Part shown: in pieces, positions 10,960 through 21,928 of the stretch
Position numbering within the stretch: position 1 is the first letter of the stretch
Layout of the letters: each line of letters begins with the position of its first letter
From: Udeniomyces pyricola
Lineage: Eukaryota > Basidiomycota > Tremellomycetes > Cystofilobasidiales > Mrakiaceae
Assembly (NCBI GenBank): GCA_039545295.1
Contig: BCIK01000019.1
Location: 1-64,000, forward strand
Reading direction: 5' to 3'
DNA length: 64,000 bases
Translations under genes and position numbers: made by a program
Notes under the pieces: model-generated
Seen by the model: the letters and a program-made list of their open reading frames with translations, nothing else
What the model was told of the DNA's origin: nothing
Database searches by the model: none

Positions 10960-13900
10960 TTACTCCATCTCCTCCTCAGAGTCAGTCAATGGCTCGTCTT
11001 CCTCCGCCAATCCCATCGCCTCTCGCTCGGCTATTTCGCGCTCCTTTTCCAGACGTAACTCCTCAGCGGTCTTCTGAGTCCGGGATCGAAGGCTGCGCCG
11101 CTCTCCTCCACCTGACGCAGTGTTTACGGTAGAGACAACTGATTTAATTGGCCTTCGCGCAGGCTTGACGATGTCGACATCATCTTGCTCCTCATCTTCA
11201 TCAGTGAGAGGGTCCTCTTCATCCTCTTCCGACGACGACGATGCGTTTTTTGCTCGACTCCGTTTCTTGGAGGACGCAGTTGACGGAACGATCTTGGCCC
11301 GGGTAGATCGGACGGGTTGCGCTCGAGCAGGCGTAGGAATGGGACCAACGCGAGGCTTGGGCCTGGGACGAGTGGATGATCGAGTTGGCCGAACCGTTGC
11401 ATCTTCCTCATCGTCCTCATCAGCATCCAGGAGAGGTGGTGGTGCTCTTCGCAGGACGATCCGCCGCGTCGGTACGGGTCGAGCTGGAGGCGCTCGCTGA
11501 TCAATTTCGTCGGTGTCCCCATCGGTAAGCGTCCGTCTTGGCCTGAAGTTGTCAACATCTTCCGATCCGGACTCTCCCTCCAAATTCATCGCCTGCTCCT
11601 TCTCGGCCAGCAAGGCCTCCAACGACCGAGGCTGGAGTTTTCTAGTTGTTGGCCCAGGCTGAGAAGATGGCCTTTGCTCTTCGTCCTCATCCGACGTGGA
11701 GTCCTCGTCTTCAACCTGATATTGACGATTCGGGGCGGGCTGAGACCGAGAAGGTTTATCGCAAGGCTCAACGTCGACAGCAAAGTCTTGAACGACTGGA
11801 TCGTGGCTTGGTGGCTGCTCATCAACTCCCTCCGACGGAGCGTCGTCTGAGCGGGTAGGAAGGGTGATGCGAATATGTTTGGACTTGGGGAATGCATGGC
11901 TCTTGATGCCTGTTTCATGCTCAAACTCGCCGGCCGCATGAGCTGGATTGTCTGCCGCCTAACACATATGCAAAAGTCAGCATCGACACGGAACTAGCAA
12001 GCGTAACAGGGACCAAAATCATTGCCTACTTCGTTGTTGCCGTACTCTTTCTGCAGTCGAATACGGATGCGTAGACCAGTAACAAGTCTTTCCCAACGCT
12101 TGAGGCAACGTGCCTTTCGACGAGTCGTTTCCTTTTCCTCGGCTTCGATGACAGCAATTTCGTATGCCTATAAGCGGGTAGTCAAATTGGCTTGATCAGA
12201 CATGCGTTGTTGGATGATGCACGCATCCCTCGGAAAAAATAACACTCACATCCATCAGTGTCTTCTCGTTCTCGGCGGCGGTAACCACACCTTCGATGAC
12301 AGGGATTGCTCGTTGCTTTTTGAATTCAAATCCAGTCTGCAGATACGAAAACCTTGCTGGTCAGTCGCGCTCACAACAAGCAAAACGAAGCTCATGATGA
12401 TTGTAAGCATACGCAAGCTTCCGCGTAGCTGATTTCCAGCTCTTTGGCGACTTTAGCGATGCCCTTGTCTGGGGGCGGGCGAGAGACATCGACGATCCGT
12501 CAGTAAGAGCCCGGATACATCGTTCGCGACTGTAAAATTTAATGCTGTAAACCCACATGGCAGGTGAACGGCTCCGGGCGGGAGCATGGTGGGAACGAAA
12601 AGGTCGATGTTGCCGTAGGAGTTGACGGGGATTTTTCCCTATGAACCGTGAAAAGAAAATGAATCAGAATCCTAGAGCCAGCATCAACATTACTATCGCG
12701 GACCAAAAAGCTTGGCTTACATTCTCGATGGGATCTGCTCGCCAAAGCTTTGTTTGCGATTCAATGAACATTCCCTGCTTCACATCCTCGCCTGTCTCCT
12801 CCTTCATAGCTTCCATCTCTCTGCGTCGGGTGATGGTGACTGCTCGCAGCTTAACCCATTTGAGGGGCTCCTCGCCCTCCCGGATATCGCGTCCGCTCCT
12901 CATCCAGTTCTCGCGAGTCTTACATGGGTGGAGGTTCGTCCGGCGATAGACGGGCTCGCCACGAAATAGAGAGTGCTGAACTTTTGGATGAATGACTTCG
13001 TCTCGTTTGATGTTGCGCTCGAGAACGAAGCTAGCACCGTCCAAAGAAGATGAACGTAAAGCGTTAAGAATGTCAACGTGACGTTGAAAGGTAATCACAA
13101 GGGACCAAAAAGAAACATGACTAACTCAGGATGAGTCTTGAAACCAGCCAGTGTAGTCGGCATGCCGATTTTCTTGACGTTGAGCTCGAGTTTGGCGTCT
13201 TCCTTGACGTCCCGTTGCTGACAGAATACGACGAAATCTCTTCAGTCAGTCATCAACGAGCAAGCCTAGACTGTTCTTGAGCCTGTGCATCACTCACAAG
13301 CTTGAATCCCCTTCCAAGATGGGCCATGATGTCGCCCCACCAATCAACGCCGTTCTTGACTGGCAGCCGAGATTTGACGGTCTTAATAGTGTAGTTGGAA
13401 GCGTATTTGAGAGTCAGATCCTTGGCCGACCCGTCTGTCGAAGATGGGAAGCCACCCGTCCGATCAGTAGGCAGGAAACATAAGCTATACAACACCGACC
13501 GAGTCACGCAAAACATACCCTCTTCCATGCCGACTACGTAGACCATCTTGTTTCGCTTGGCCTCGATGCTGCCGCTGCTTGCCGTTGGCTCAAAATCTTT
13601 GGTCTTGCGAATATAACCCCTAACAGGATCGACAGGAATCCACTCTTGGTCGGGCCGAGAAAAGACTTCAACCCAATAGATGGGAGCAGACTTGGGAGAA
13701 AATCCTGCAGACAAAGACGCAAAGCTTACGTCAACTTTGATAACAATGTCGAATTTGGCTCGAGACGTTCATAGGCAGACTAAAGAACATACCTTCGTCT
13801 TTCTCTTCGACCTTCTTTCTTCCAACCTTGGCACCTCTGCCCTTCCGACCTCGAATCATGAGCGACGCATGTACCTCCTTGCCTTTACCCTTGTCTATTG

Positions 13901-15903
13901 CAGCTTGACCGCCTGATAGACTTCCTCCGACGGTTGGATCATTGCTGGTGACGCCAAGCTGATTAGCCAGCCCGGGGAACCGCTGTCCAGGAAGGCGATC
14001 AATCCATCGAACAGGTTGAGGTGTACCGTTGGTTGATGAGGTGGGGCCGTTGCCGAGTTGTGAGGTCGTTGAGGGAGGCCCTGTGGGTGGTCTGCCTTTG
14101 AGTGACGATGAGGAGCCAGTGGTGCTGGACTTGGATTTGTTTGTTGAACCTAAATTGTCGCTGTCGTCGTCTGCGTTGGCGTGAGTCTTGCCGTTCTTCT
14201 TGCTTTTGTCCCCACCCATTCTCCATCCGACCGGCTGGAGACTCACGACCAATCTTGTACCGATTCCGAGCGCGCGGCACACGGCCACGAAGAGTTGCGC
14301 ACTGATGTCCCGACTTCCAGACATGAGAAGAGCCTTCTTCTGGAGCGACTTGGCCGACCGAATGAGCTCCCCTCCCATGGCTGCCTCGAGGGCCTCTCGC
14401 TTTGCGCCCGCCTTGGATTTGGGCTTCTTCTTGCTCTCTCGTCCCTTCCCCTTGACATCGACGTCTCCGTCTTTGTCCCTGGCCTTTTCCTGGGCGTCTA
14501 GATCAGCCATCTGGGCGCGAAAAGCCTCTGCCTCGTCCCATGTAAAGCCACGCTGGCCAAGTGTCCAGTCCGTCTCCCACTCTTGGCCCCACCAGTCGAC
14601 GAGTTCTTGTAAGGCGCGCTCGAACAGTCGTCCCCGTTTGGCTTGGTTTGGTTGTAAGGTGGGCGTGATGGCACTGAAAGTTGTAGGAAGATGTGCAGGC
14701 AAAATGGAGAGAAGTCTGGCCTGATGAAGTTGACATCAAGGAATGTCGGCGAGAGAGAAACAACATGAGCCATCGCGCGGGTTATCGTCACACGGATGAA
14801 TTTCAAAAGTCAGAGCAATGAAAGTGAACAGGTGCAGGATTCACCTTAAGTAGAGGGCCATTCAACCGCTTGTTTCGATATCCAGCTGAAGCAAGAAGCG
14901 AAAGGAGGTGGACCTTGTGCGTAGCGACGCGTTGTGCGCGTTCTTCGGGGGTGTAGTATGACCTAAGACGTGTATATTTTAGTACAGCGTAGCCGTTCTA
15001 CTTATCAGCTACATTCAAATGCTACAATGCAATGCAGCTGCCCCTATGGAGCCTCGCAGTAGATCAACATACCGCTTAGGGCCTCTGGCTTTGCCCTTAT
15101 ATCGCACGCCTTCGTCGGCGTCCCCGATACGGATCTCGATCCCTTTGTCCTTTTTCGGCATGTTACCGCCTTTACCATCTTTGTAAATGACGGGCTGTGC
15201 GTGGCCATTGGCAGCAGCTTCTTCGGCCTCTTTTTGTCGTTGAAGGACTAATGCGGGATGAAGTTCGTCGTCGTTCGCTCTGGTCGCAGCAAGGACGTCA
15301 GAGTCAGTCGGGAGCGGTACTTCCTCCATCTCCATATCGTCGGAATCATCTTCAGAATCGTCGTCTTCGGATGCAGTGTAGGTTGTTGGGGTGTGGGAAG
15401 GGGCATCTGAAGGAGGTGCAGTCAACGTCTGAGCTGGAGAAGAAGCCTTCGTCGGTGGCTTTGGCGTCGATTTTTTGGAGCTTTGGGCCGTTGGAGGACT
15501 GTCTATAGGCCGTTGCCTGGGCTTGGGTGTCGACTTTGGCCTGATTTTGGGCAAGGACTGCCGCTTGAATAGCTTGCGGTTTGGTTGAGTGAGATTTGGC
15601 TTTGAGGACGAGCTAGAAGGTTGGGCGTTGACGGGTGATGACGTCGTGGGAGGGTTCGGCTTAGATTTCGCTGATGTAGGAGGATACCGAAAGTGTGTTA
15701 AAGTTGAGTGTGTTGGCCGACATGATATGTAACTTTATATCGCGTTGTATGGACAGTGCAGCGCTTTGTTGACCAAGTTACGTGAACGTGTCTGAGGGGG
15801 TGAGGAGGGACGAGGGAGAGAACGTACCGATTGGGCGCGTGCTCGCGTAGGATGGATCGTCATCATCGTCACTACTGCCGAGATCGATGGGTGGCTTGGC
15901 CAT
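10960..15903 (-). CDS. RAD4: DNA repair protein Rad4/XPC
   Basis: Damage-recognition factor of nucleotide excision repair, acting in the nucleus with a Rad23-type partner. Thirteen exons, 1268 aa: complement(10960..11958, 12030..12167, 12250..12336, 12413..12468, 12557..12638, 12721..13030, 13126..13217, 13298..13434, 13519..13704, 13793..14720, 14845..14962, 15073..15670, 15828..15903). An acidic, Ser/Pro-rich N-terminus (1-225) precedes HKVHLLSLLASAGYRNK. The transglutaminase-like domain spans roughly 265-690 (ALQELVDWWGQEWETD; AQLFVAVCRALGIGTRLVVS; YWVEVFSRPDQEWIPVDP). Beta-hairpin domains follow at about 695-900, ending GFEFKKQRAIPVIEGVV, the hallmark of BHD3. The last ~330 residues form a long charged tail with acidic runs, longer than in budding-yeast Rad4. 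The large disordered insert within the transglutaminase domain (about 440-540) is common in this family. Confidence 0.95.
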
Positions 15904-16401
15904 TGGCAAGAGTGTCGGTGGAGGGGAGATGAAGGGATGTCTGTGCCAGACTGATGGGTAGATGATAGAGAAGGTGAGGATGGCGCAGTGGGGGTTGATA
16001 TATGATGTGTCTAGTGAGGTACGAGACGTTGAACGATGACGTGCAAGGTTCTCGCGGTCGCTATCAGAAGTCGCGGACGAGTGTCAGATGTCGCACCGGA
16101 TGTCGGATCTTGCGCTCGATCTCTTGGGCCTGGTCGATGATCAGACGTTCGACGTGCCTTTACACGCGATCACGCGACTGGCAGCTGATCGGATCATCAT
16201 GGGATGTCGAGCCATCGGATCATCGAATCATCGAATCATCGAATCATCGAATCATCGGATCATCGGATCATTAGATCCTCCTTCGCGCCTTCGCGTCGTC
16301 GAGAACCATCACGCGTTTCATCCCAACATTGACTCGTTGGCCCTGCAGGTTGACCATCCCTCAGTCCTTTCAGTGCCCACTGCCCACCTTCCGCCTTCAT
16401 C
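15904..16401. promoter_or_regulatory. Divergent promoter region, Rad4 / ING protein
   Basis: A 498-base gap between divergent start codons. It contains a tandem array of octamers (16213-16276). Open frames through this array encode only low-complexity translations and are not credible exons. The two flanking genes probably share regulatory sequence here (inference). Confidence 0.6.
16213..16276. repeat. CATCGRAT octamer tandem array
   Basis: Seven near-perfect head-to-tail copies of CATCGRAT (variants CATCGAAT and CATCGGAT) and one degenerate copy, in the promoter between Rad4 and the ING gene. It may be a microsatellite or an array of binding sites; sequence alone cannot say which. Confidence 0.9.
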
Positions 16402-18196
16402 ATGTCCCACCGACCAACCTTTGATCTCAGCTCCCAAATCCCTCATTCTCCATCCGATATCCACGATTCAGATGACAAGCCCACCCGGGCCGATCCTGTC
16501 TGGACTAACCTTCGAGAGGATTTCTTCCAAAGTGCGTTTCGCACGAACCCATTCATTCATTCATTCATCCATCGCCTCTGGTCAGGCTGACACTGCTCCG
16601 CCTTGCCGACCCTCCTAACGTAATGTTCGACATGCTACACAGTCATCGATCAACTTCCCCTTGAGCTACATCGCAATCTCACCCTTTTGAAAGAGTTTGA
16701 CGGGCTCGTAGCCGATCAATCAAGCCAACTCGAGCAGCTCCTCCGTCGCTACGTCGCGTCGCGGCGACCGGCTGCGATTCCGGCTCCTCATTCCCTTCCC
16801 CGTGCGCCCTCTCCACTTACTCAGGATCTTCATCGTTCGGTATCCGACGAATCTCATGAATTTTCGAGTTCAATACATCAACCTCAACATCCTCTTGCCA
16901 ACCTTCCGCATCTTGAACCTTCAATCGAGCCTTGCGGTCCAACCCACGAATCGACCCTTGCGCCTATCGACGCGTCTACAATTACAACTGCATCGTCCTC
17001 TGAACCAGCCTCGTCCGTCTCCATTGCTCAAGAGAACGCTCACCGATCGCCTTTACCAGTCGCACCATCAGTCCCACACCTCACAACCACAAGATTCGCC
17101 TCGCCTTCTCAAGCATCCACCGCATCGACAACCGTCGCCCACCCATTCGGCCCATATTTGCCCCAGATCCATACCCTCGCGTGCTCCATCCTTCAAAAAT
17201 CACAAGAAAAGGTCTCGTTGGCCAGGAATACGTACGACCAGATTGACCGCCAAATTCGCGTCCTCGACTTTGCACTGGCTGCGTACCTCGTTCCTCCCGT
17301 TGGAGGAGATGAGACCTCCGAATTGGGTGGGGAAAGCAGTCAATACGCCAGCCGAAGTCTTACCAGCACGTTGCCCATCAATGGGGCGACGGGAAATGTT
17401 GCTGCAATCATAGCGGCTGCTCAGGCAGCAAGACAGAGAGAGAGAGGAGATGAGGGAGGTCACCCATCTTCCGAGCCGGCGCAAGGGAACACATCTGCGA
17501 GGGCTTTGGGTGATTTCAAAGAACTGTCATCTCTGCACGCCCTGGACACAGCGGGTGAGCCATCACGGAACCGGAGTAAGCAAACATCTGGCAAACGGAA
17601 GCATCGCAAGTCGGTCCCTGTAGTCGACCAGGTCGAGGAAATGGCGGAGCCCATTGAGGCTCCACCGGATTTCGATCCGGCAGGGGTCGATGTTGGGACT
17701 ACTCGTCTAGAGGGTATGAAGGTCGATCCAAACGAGCCTCGTTACTGTTACTGCAAAGATGTATCTTACGGAACCGTACGTCTCTTGTTGGAACTCTTGG
17801 CTGATATAGACGACGAACCTGTCTTGATGCTGACCTCGATTTCCCTTCATTTTCAGATGGTCGGTTGCGATGTACGTCCTTTTCTTTGCATCTGACTCTC
17901 GGCTTCCGGACTTGTTGTTCATTGCTCATCGGCCTTTGCACTGGATTCTCGTTGTTACGTTGCAGAACGAGGATTGCCCGACTGAATGGTTTCATCTCGC
18001 TTGCGTGGTGAGTCACTTAACGCGAGATGCATTCTGCTTGTTTTCCTCGATATTTCCTCAAGCCATCTGACTGAAACACTGTTACTTTGATGTATCACTG
18101 CAGGGGCTGACCGAAGAGCCTCCTGCCGAAGGGACTTGGTATTGCAAGGAGTGCGCTGCAGAAGCTGGACCACCAAAGAAGAAGCAAAGGAGATAG
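16402..18196 (+). CDS. ING-family PHD-finger chromatin protein
   Basis: Subunit type found in histone acetyltransferase or deacetylase complexes (yeast Yng1, Yng2 and Pho23); the PHD finger reads H3K4 methylation. Five exons, 470 aa: 16402..16531, 16643..17775, 17857..17871, 17966..18007, 18104..18196. The N-terminal ING domain is visible at 35-85 (IIDQLPLELHRNLTLLKEFD). A long disordered Ser/Pro linker follows, then a second helical part near 160-215. A basic SGKRKHRK patch precedes the C-terminal PHD (about 412-460): CYCKDVSYGTMVGCDNEDC, then EWFHLACV and WYCKEC. This gives the full C4HC3 set and the aromatic residues expected for methyl-lysine binding. It ends KKKQRR. One PHD exon is only 15 bases. 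Which of the three yeast paralogues it matches is not clear. Confidence 0.92.
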
Positions 18197-18330
18197 ATGG
18201 CTGTTTCACGTCAAATGCACTCATCAGGTGGCTGGGCCTGGATGCGAATTCGTTCTGTCCTTGAACTTCTCTCACACGCAGAAAAACAAGCATCACATCA
18301 CCACCGAGCATGACACTAATCCCAAGAGCT

Positions 18331-20408
18331 TTACTCGCTCTCGTCTTCGTCGACCTGATAACGACGCGTTTTCCTGGCCTGTTTCGGAGCAAAAAAAACC
18401 TCGATGTCAACAGTCAGTGCTAGCGCCTGGTCGGGTTGTCTCGGGGTCATCTAGGCACTAAGGTAAAGGGAGAGACTTACTGGTCGCGCAGTTTCCTCTT
18501 CGTCTTCGTCTTCGTCATCGTCATCGTCATCGAGTTCCGGCTCCTCGTCCTCGTCGTCGTCATGATCACTGAGCTCGTCCTCGTCCGAGAGTTGCAATCC
18601 ATCCGCATCATGATTCTTCTTACCTCTGGTGCCTCTTCCCTTCTTAGTTGCCGAAGCTCGGCGAGGACGCTTTTGTGAGGACGTACCTGTACAGAGCGAA
18701 GCACACAGGGGACCCGGAGTTGCAAACGCAGAACGACGAAAGTGTCTTAGTCGTTTACACGTCAAGCTGACAGAAAAAGATCGAGAGCGATAAGTACTGA
18801 TGACGCACCGTTGTCTTCAGCGTCATCCTCATCCTCATCTTGGTCGCGTTGGGTAGCGCTTTGCGTCTGAGTAGACATTGCTGGATGATGTCTCCTCACA
18901 GCCGAAAGCTCATCCTGGCCAGCTTGAACGGCTTCCTCTCCAACGAAACGAAAGTCAGTTTGCTCGTTCCAGCTCGCTTCACAATTGGGACACGCCGCCG
19001 TTGGCCGGCGAAGCTGACGAGCGACACAATGTCGATGAAGGGACGATGGGGACGGCGAATTGCGGGGACATGAGGGACAGATCACACCCTAGAGAAGCAT
19101 AGCAACAAGAACCACACGGCAAGTAAATCTCGTATCGATAACTACAAGGGAGACGTCTTGAAGACACGCGGCGAGGTTTCATCAGACCCACCTTGGTCAC
19201 TAATCGATCGCACGCGACGCAAGACAGTAGAATAGGCGGCTCATCGTCCTCCTCGCCCGCAGCTGAAGCCCGATCGTCATCGTTATTGAATGTCTCCTTA
19301 AGGTAGCTGTCAAGCTCAAGTATGGCACGTTGGCTGAGGGAGTAACGTCGCGAGCTGTGGGAAGAATAGGCACATCACAGGTCAGAATAGGTTGATTCGT
19401 AAAAGAACGACTTGTATACTATGTATGACAAATTCCCGTTTCCACTTTTTTTTTTTTTTCACTCGACTGGTCTGACTCACCTTGACTCATCAATCCATCC
19501 ACCTCCCTGCTCGCCAACGAACCTGCCGAGCAGGATTTGAGCGGCGTGCTTGCTGAGTTGTGTGCTCTTTTCCGTCTTGAGGTCATGGGCCAGACGCGAA
19601 GCAGTCAATCCAGATATGGAGAACGAGTAATTCGGAGCTCGTACGATGGCTTCAACCTGACACACCAGGATCGTCACATATAGGGAGACTAGGTTAAGCT
19701 CGGAAGAATGACGAAATTGTGGATTATTGGGAAGACACGACGCGTGCAGCACAAACCAGCAGTTTCAGGTATGAAATTTCCACAGGCGTATAGGAGGTAG
19801 CCAACTGTGCGATAGAATCCGCGGCAATGTTGACCTGTTGAAAGAAGTGTGTGAGACCAGGTTCAGGTGTTAAAAGATGCTTCAGAAAGAAGCGTGTACA
19901 GCCAAGACGACGCGCGTGGCCAGTACGCCCTTGGCTGGCTTGCTGGTTACGACGCGTGGCCGATCAAGTCACCACAGCCGACACGAGTTTTGGGGGTTCT
20001 CACGAGGGCTATCCACCTCGTGCCTTGTTCTTCCTCTATACCATCACGGGTCTCCAAGCCGAGCGGGGTGAGCATGTCGTTGATCTTTGATCGGAACGTC
20101 GGCCATTCTTCTGCGGGGTTCCGCGGGACAGGGTCCGTCTCCTCAGGCTTGAGCTCTGAGGTTGATGATGAGCATGAGAGGGAATCATCAACATCAGCAT
20201 TCTAGCACGATGGAGGACGAAGCACGGGTGGACAAGCGTTGAAAGGAGGCCACGAGAAAAAGAGATGCGCGCGACGCGAGAAGGGACGCGACCAACTAAA
20301 GCAAGCGGCGTGAGCGCGTTGGTAGAGCGAGATAGCCTTGGCCTCGGGGATGGAAGGCTGGGAAAGGAGGGATTGAAGAAAGACTCGGTGGATGTTGTTG
20401 GTGCCCAT
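18331..20408 (-). CDS. NSE1: Nse1, RING subunit of the Smc5/6 complex
   Basis: Component of the Smc5/6 complex in DNA repair and chromosome maintenance; its variant RING pairs with Nse3 and can act as a ubiquitin ligase. Eight exons, 404 aa: complement(18331..18378, 18481..18686, 18809..19088, 19192..19354, 19481..19656, 19757..19834, 20004..20155, 20297..20408). It starts with HRVFLQSLLSQPSI, typical of Nse1, then winged-helix regions (FRSKINDMLTPLGLE; YTPVEISYLKLL). The RING lies at about 217-268 with C-x2-C, C-x2-C, H-x2-C and C-x2-C spacing (CVAC, CPSC, HRHC, CPNC). After the RING comes an unusual extension of ~130 residues: basic (QKRPRRASATKKGRG), then strongly acidic, then a short basic end. 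The exon 1 donor is the least certain junction; it gives AACF joined to LKPEE. Confidence 0.87.
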
Positions 20409-21928
20409 GGATAAAGCTTGGGTCAGATGCTTGATGAAGAGGCGAATGTAGCTGCAGCTGGTTGGAATGGACGTGTGACGCGATGAGGAGCTGGTTCGGG
20501 TAGCTGCCGGCGGTGGGTGATGCTGAATATTGAATGAGGATGTATATGTGATGATGTAAGCTGATGACTATGAAGAGCGACACCAGCTGTTTCACGACGG
20601 ATGAAGCCAGCCTGATGGAGCTGTGGATCATCGATTAGTCGATGACCCTCATCCACATCTCATCGATCACAGCGAGTTTGTACAACGTACATGATGCGCG
20701 CGGCGCTCAAACAGCATCATACGTTGCATGTCCTTGACTGATCCTTGCCACAACACTCTCATACTTACCTTGCGGGGGCCATTCACGTCATACACTGGAT
20801 CGTCTGCCGGGGTGTCCGCTCATTTGCACGGCGACTCATTATGTTCCTCATGCGTGACAGCCCGTTATGTGGTCGCTTCGGCGGCTTCACTCGCTTAATC
20901 TTTACAAAACCACAAGTCATCTTTCGAGACGTCTTGGGGTGCATCCTTTTGTTTTTCTGGTGATTCCTCATTCTATTCAATATGATGCGTCGGCGTCGTC
21001 TATCCGGGTGATCAATCATTGCATCTTGCACGACATATTGATCAGCCACCGTACGGCATACCCGGATATGTCGCCGTCTCCATATGTAGACGTGCCCCCG
21101 TTCATCGCTTGTCTAACCTCATAAATTGGTGTCGATCAGCCATCAACATTCGTTTGTGCTATCAGCTGTTCGTTCTTGCTCGCTCAGTTGTTTCTTGACG
21201 CTCGGCTGTCAATCCTTTTACATGTCGCTTCGCGTATAGATGTCGTCTATGATCGCTTCCATATCCTCATGACTCATGCATATGCATAATCACAACGTCA
21301 ATGCCTCAATTTTGAATCGCACTGATAGATTGGGCGTCCAACTTGGTCCACCTCCTCAATTTTTCTCCATCTAGTCGAGACAGGCGGTGGACGGGAAGAC
21401 GTACACAATCCGTACTGACTGCTAGAACAGAAGATTCAGACCTGTACCGATATCTGGACAACGGAATCATGCAGGACATAAAAGCGAAACAGAGCAAAGG
21501 AAACCTGCAAGCCGTTGTACGAACGAGTGTCAAGAAATCAAAGTCCAAGCGCGAGAAAAAAAAATAAAGCAAGAGATATGTGAATATGTTCTATAGATTG
21601 CAATAGGTTGTATCGGACCGAGACCGGATCCACACTACTCGGCTGGCAGGTCGGGGTGGAACGAATTGAAAGCTAGAACCTGGAAAGAGAGAAGTGCTAG
21701 GTCTGTCACAAGAAGCAGAATCGATACTGAGGGAACGACTAGATGCTTGTGAAGCCGATGCTATATGTGATGGGATGCAAGAGAAAGACGAGTTCGAGAT
21801 AAATAGAAGAAAAAAAACAAAGGGGCCATGTGATACAACGCGCCGATACCTCAAGCTAACGGTCGAGCACGTATTCCAGCCCCCGGGACAGATCAATGCA
21901 AAGGAAATGACTGCAAAAGCGTCATTCT
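20409..21928. other. Intergenic region, 1.5 kb
   Basis: This lies between the 5' end of Nse1 and the 3' end of the aspartic protease, both on the minus strand. It should contain the Nse1 promoter and the protease 3' UTR. ORFs of 60-110 codons occur on both strands but none shows domains, paired splice sites or biased composition. No tRNA, rRNA or repeat recognised. Confidence 0.55.

Noticed and set aside
14188..14724. 178-codon plus-strand ORF across a Rad4 exon
   Set aside because: It is antisense to well-supported Rad4 transglutaminase-domain coding sequence and is a frame shadow.
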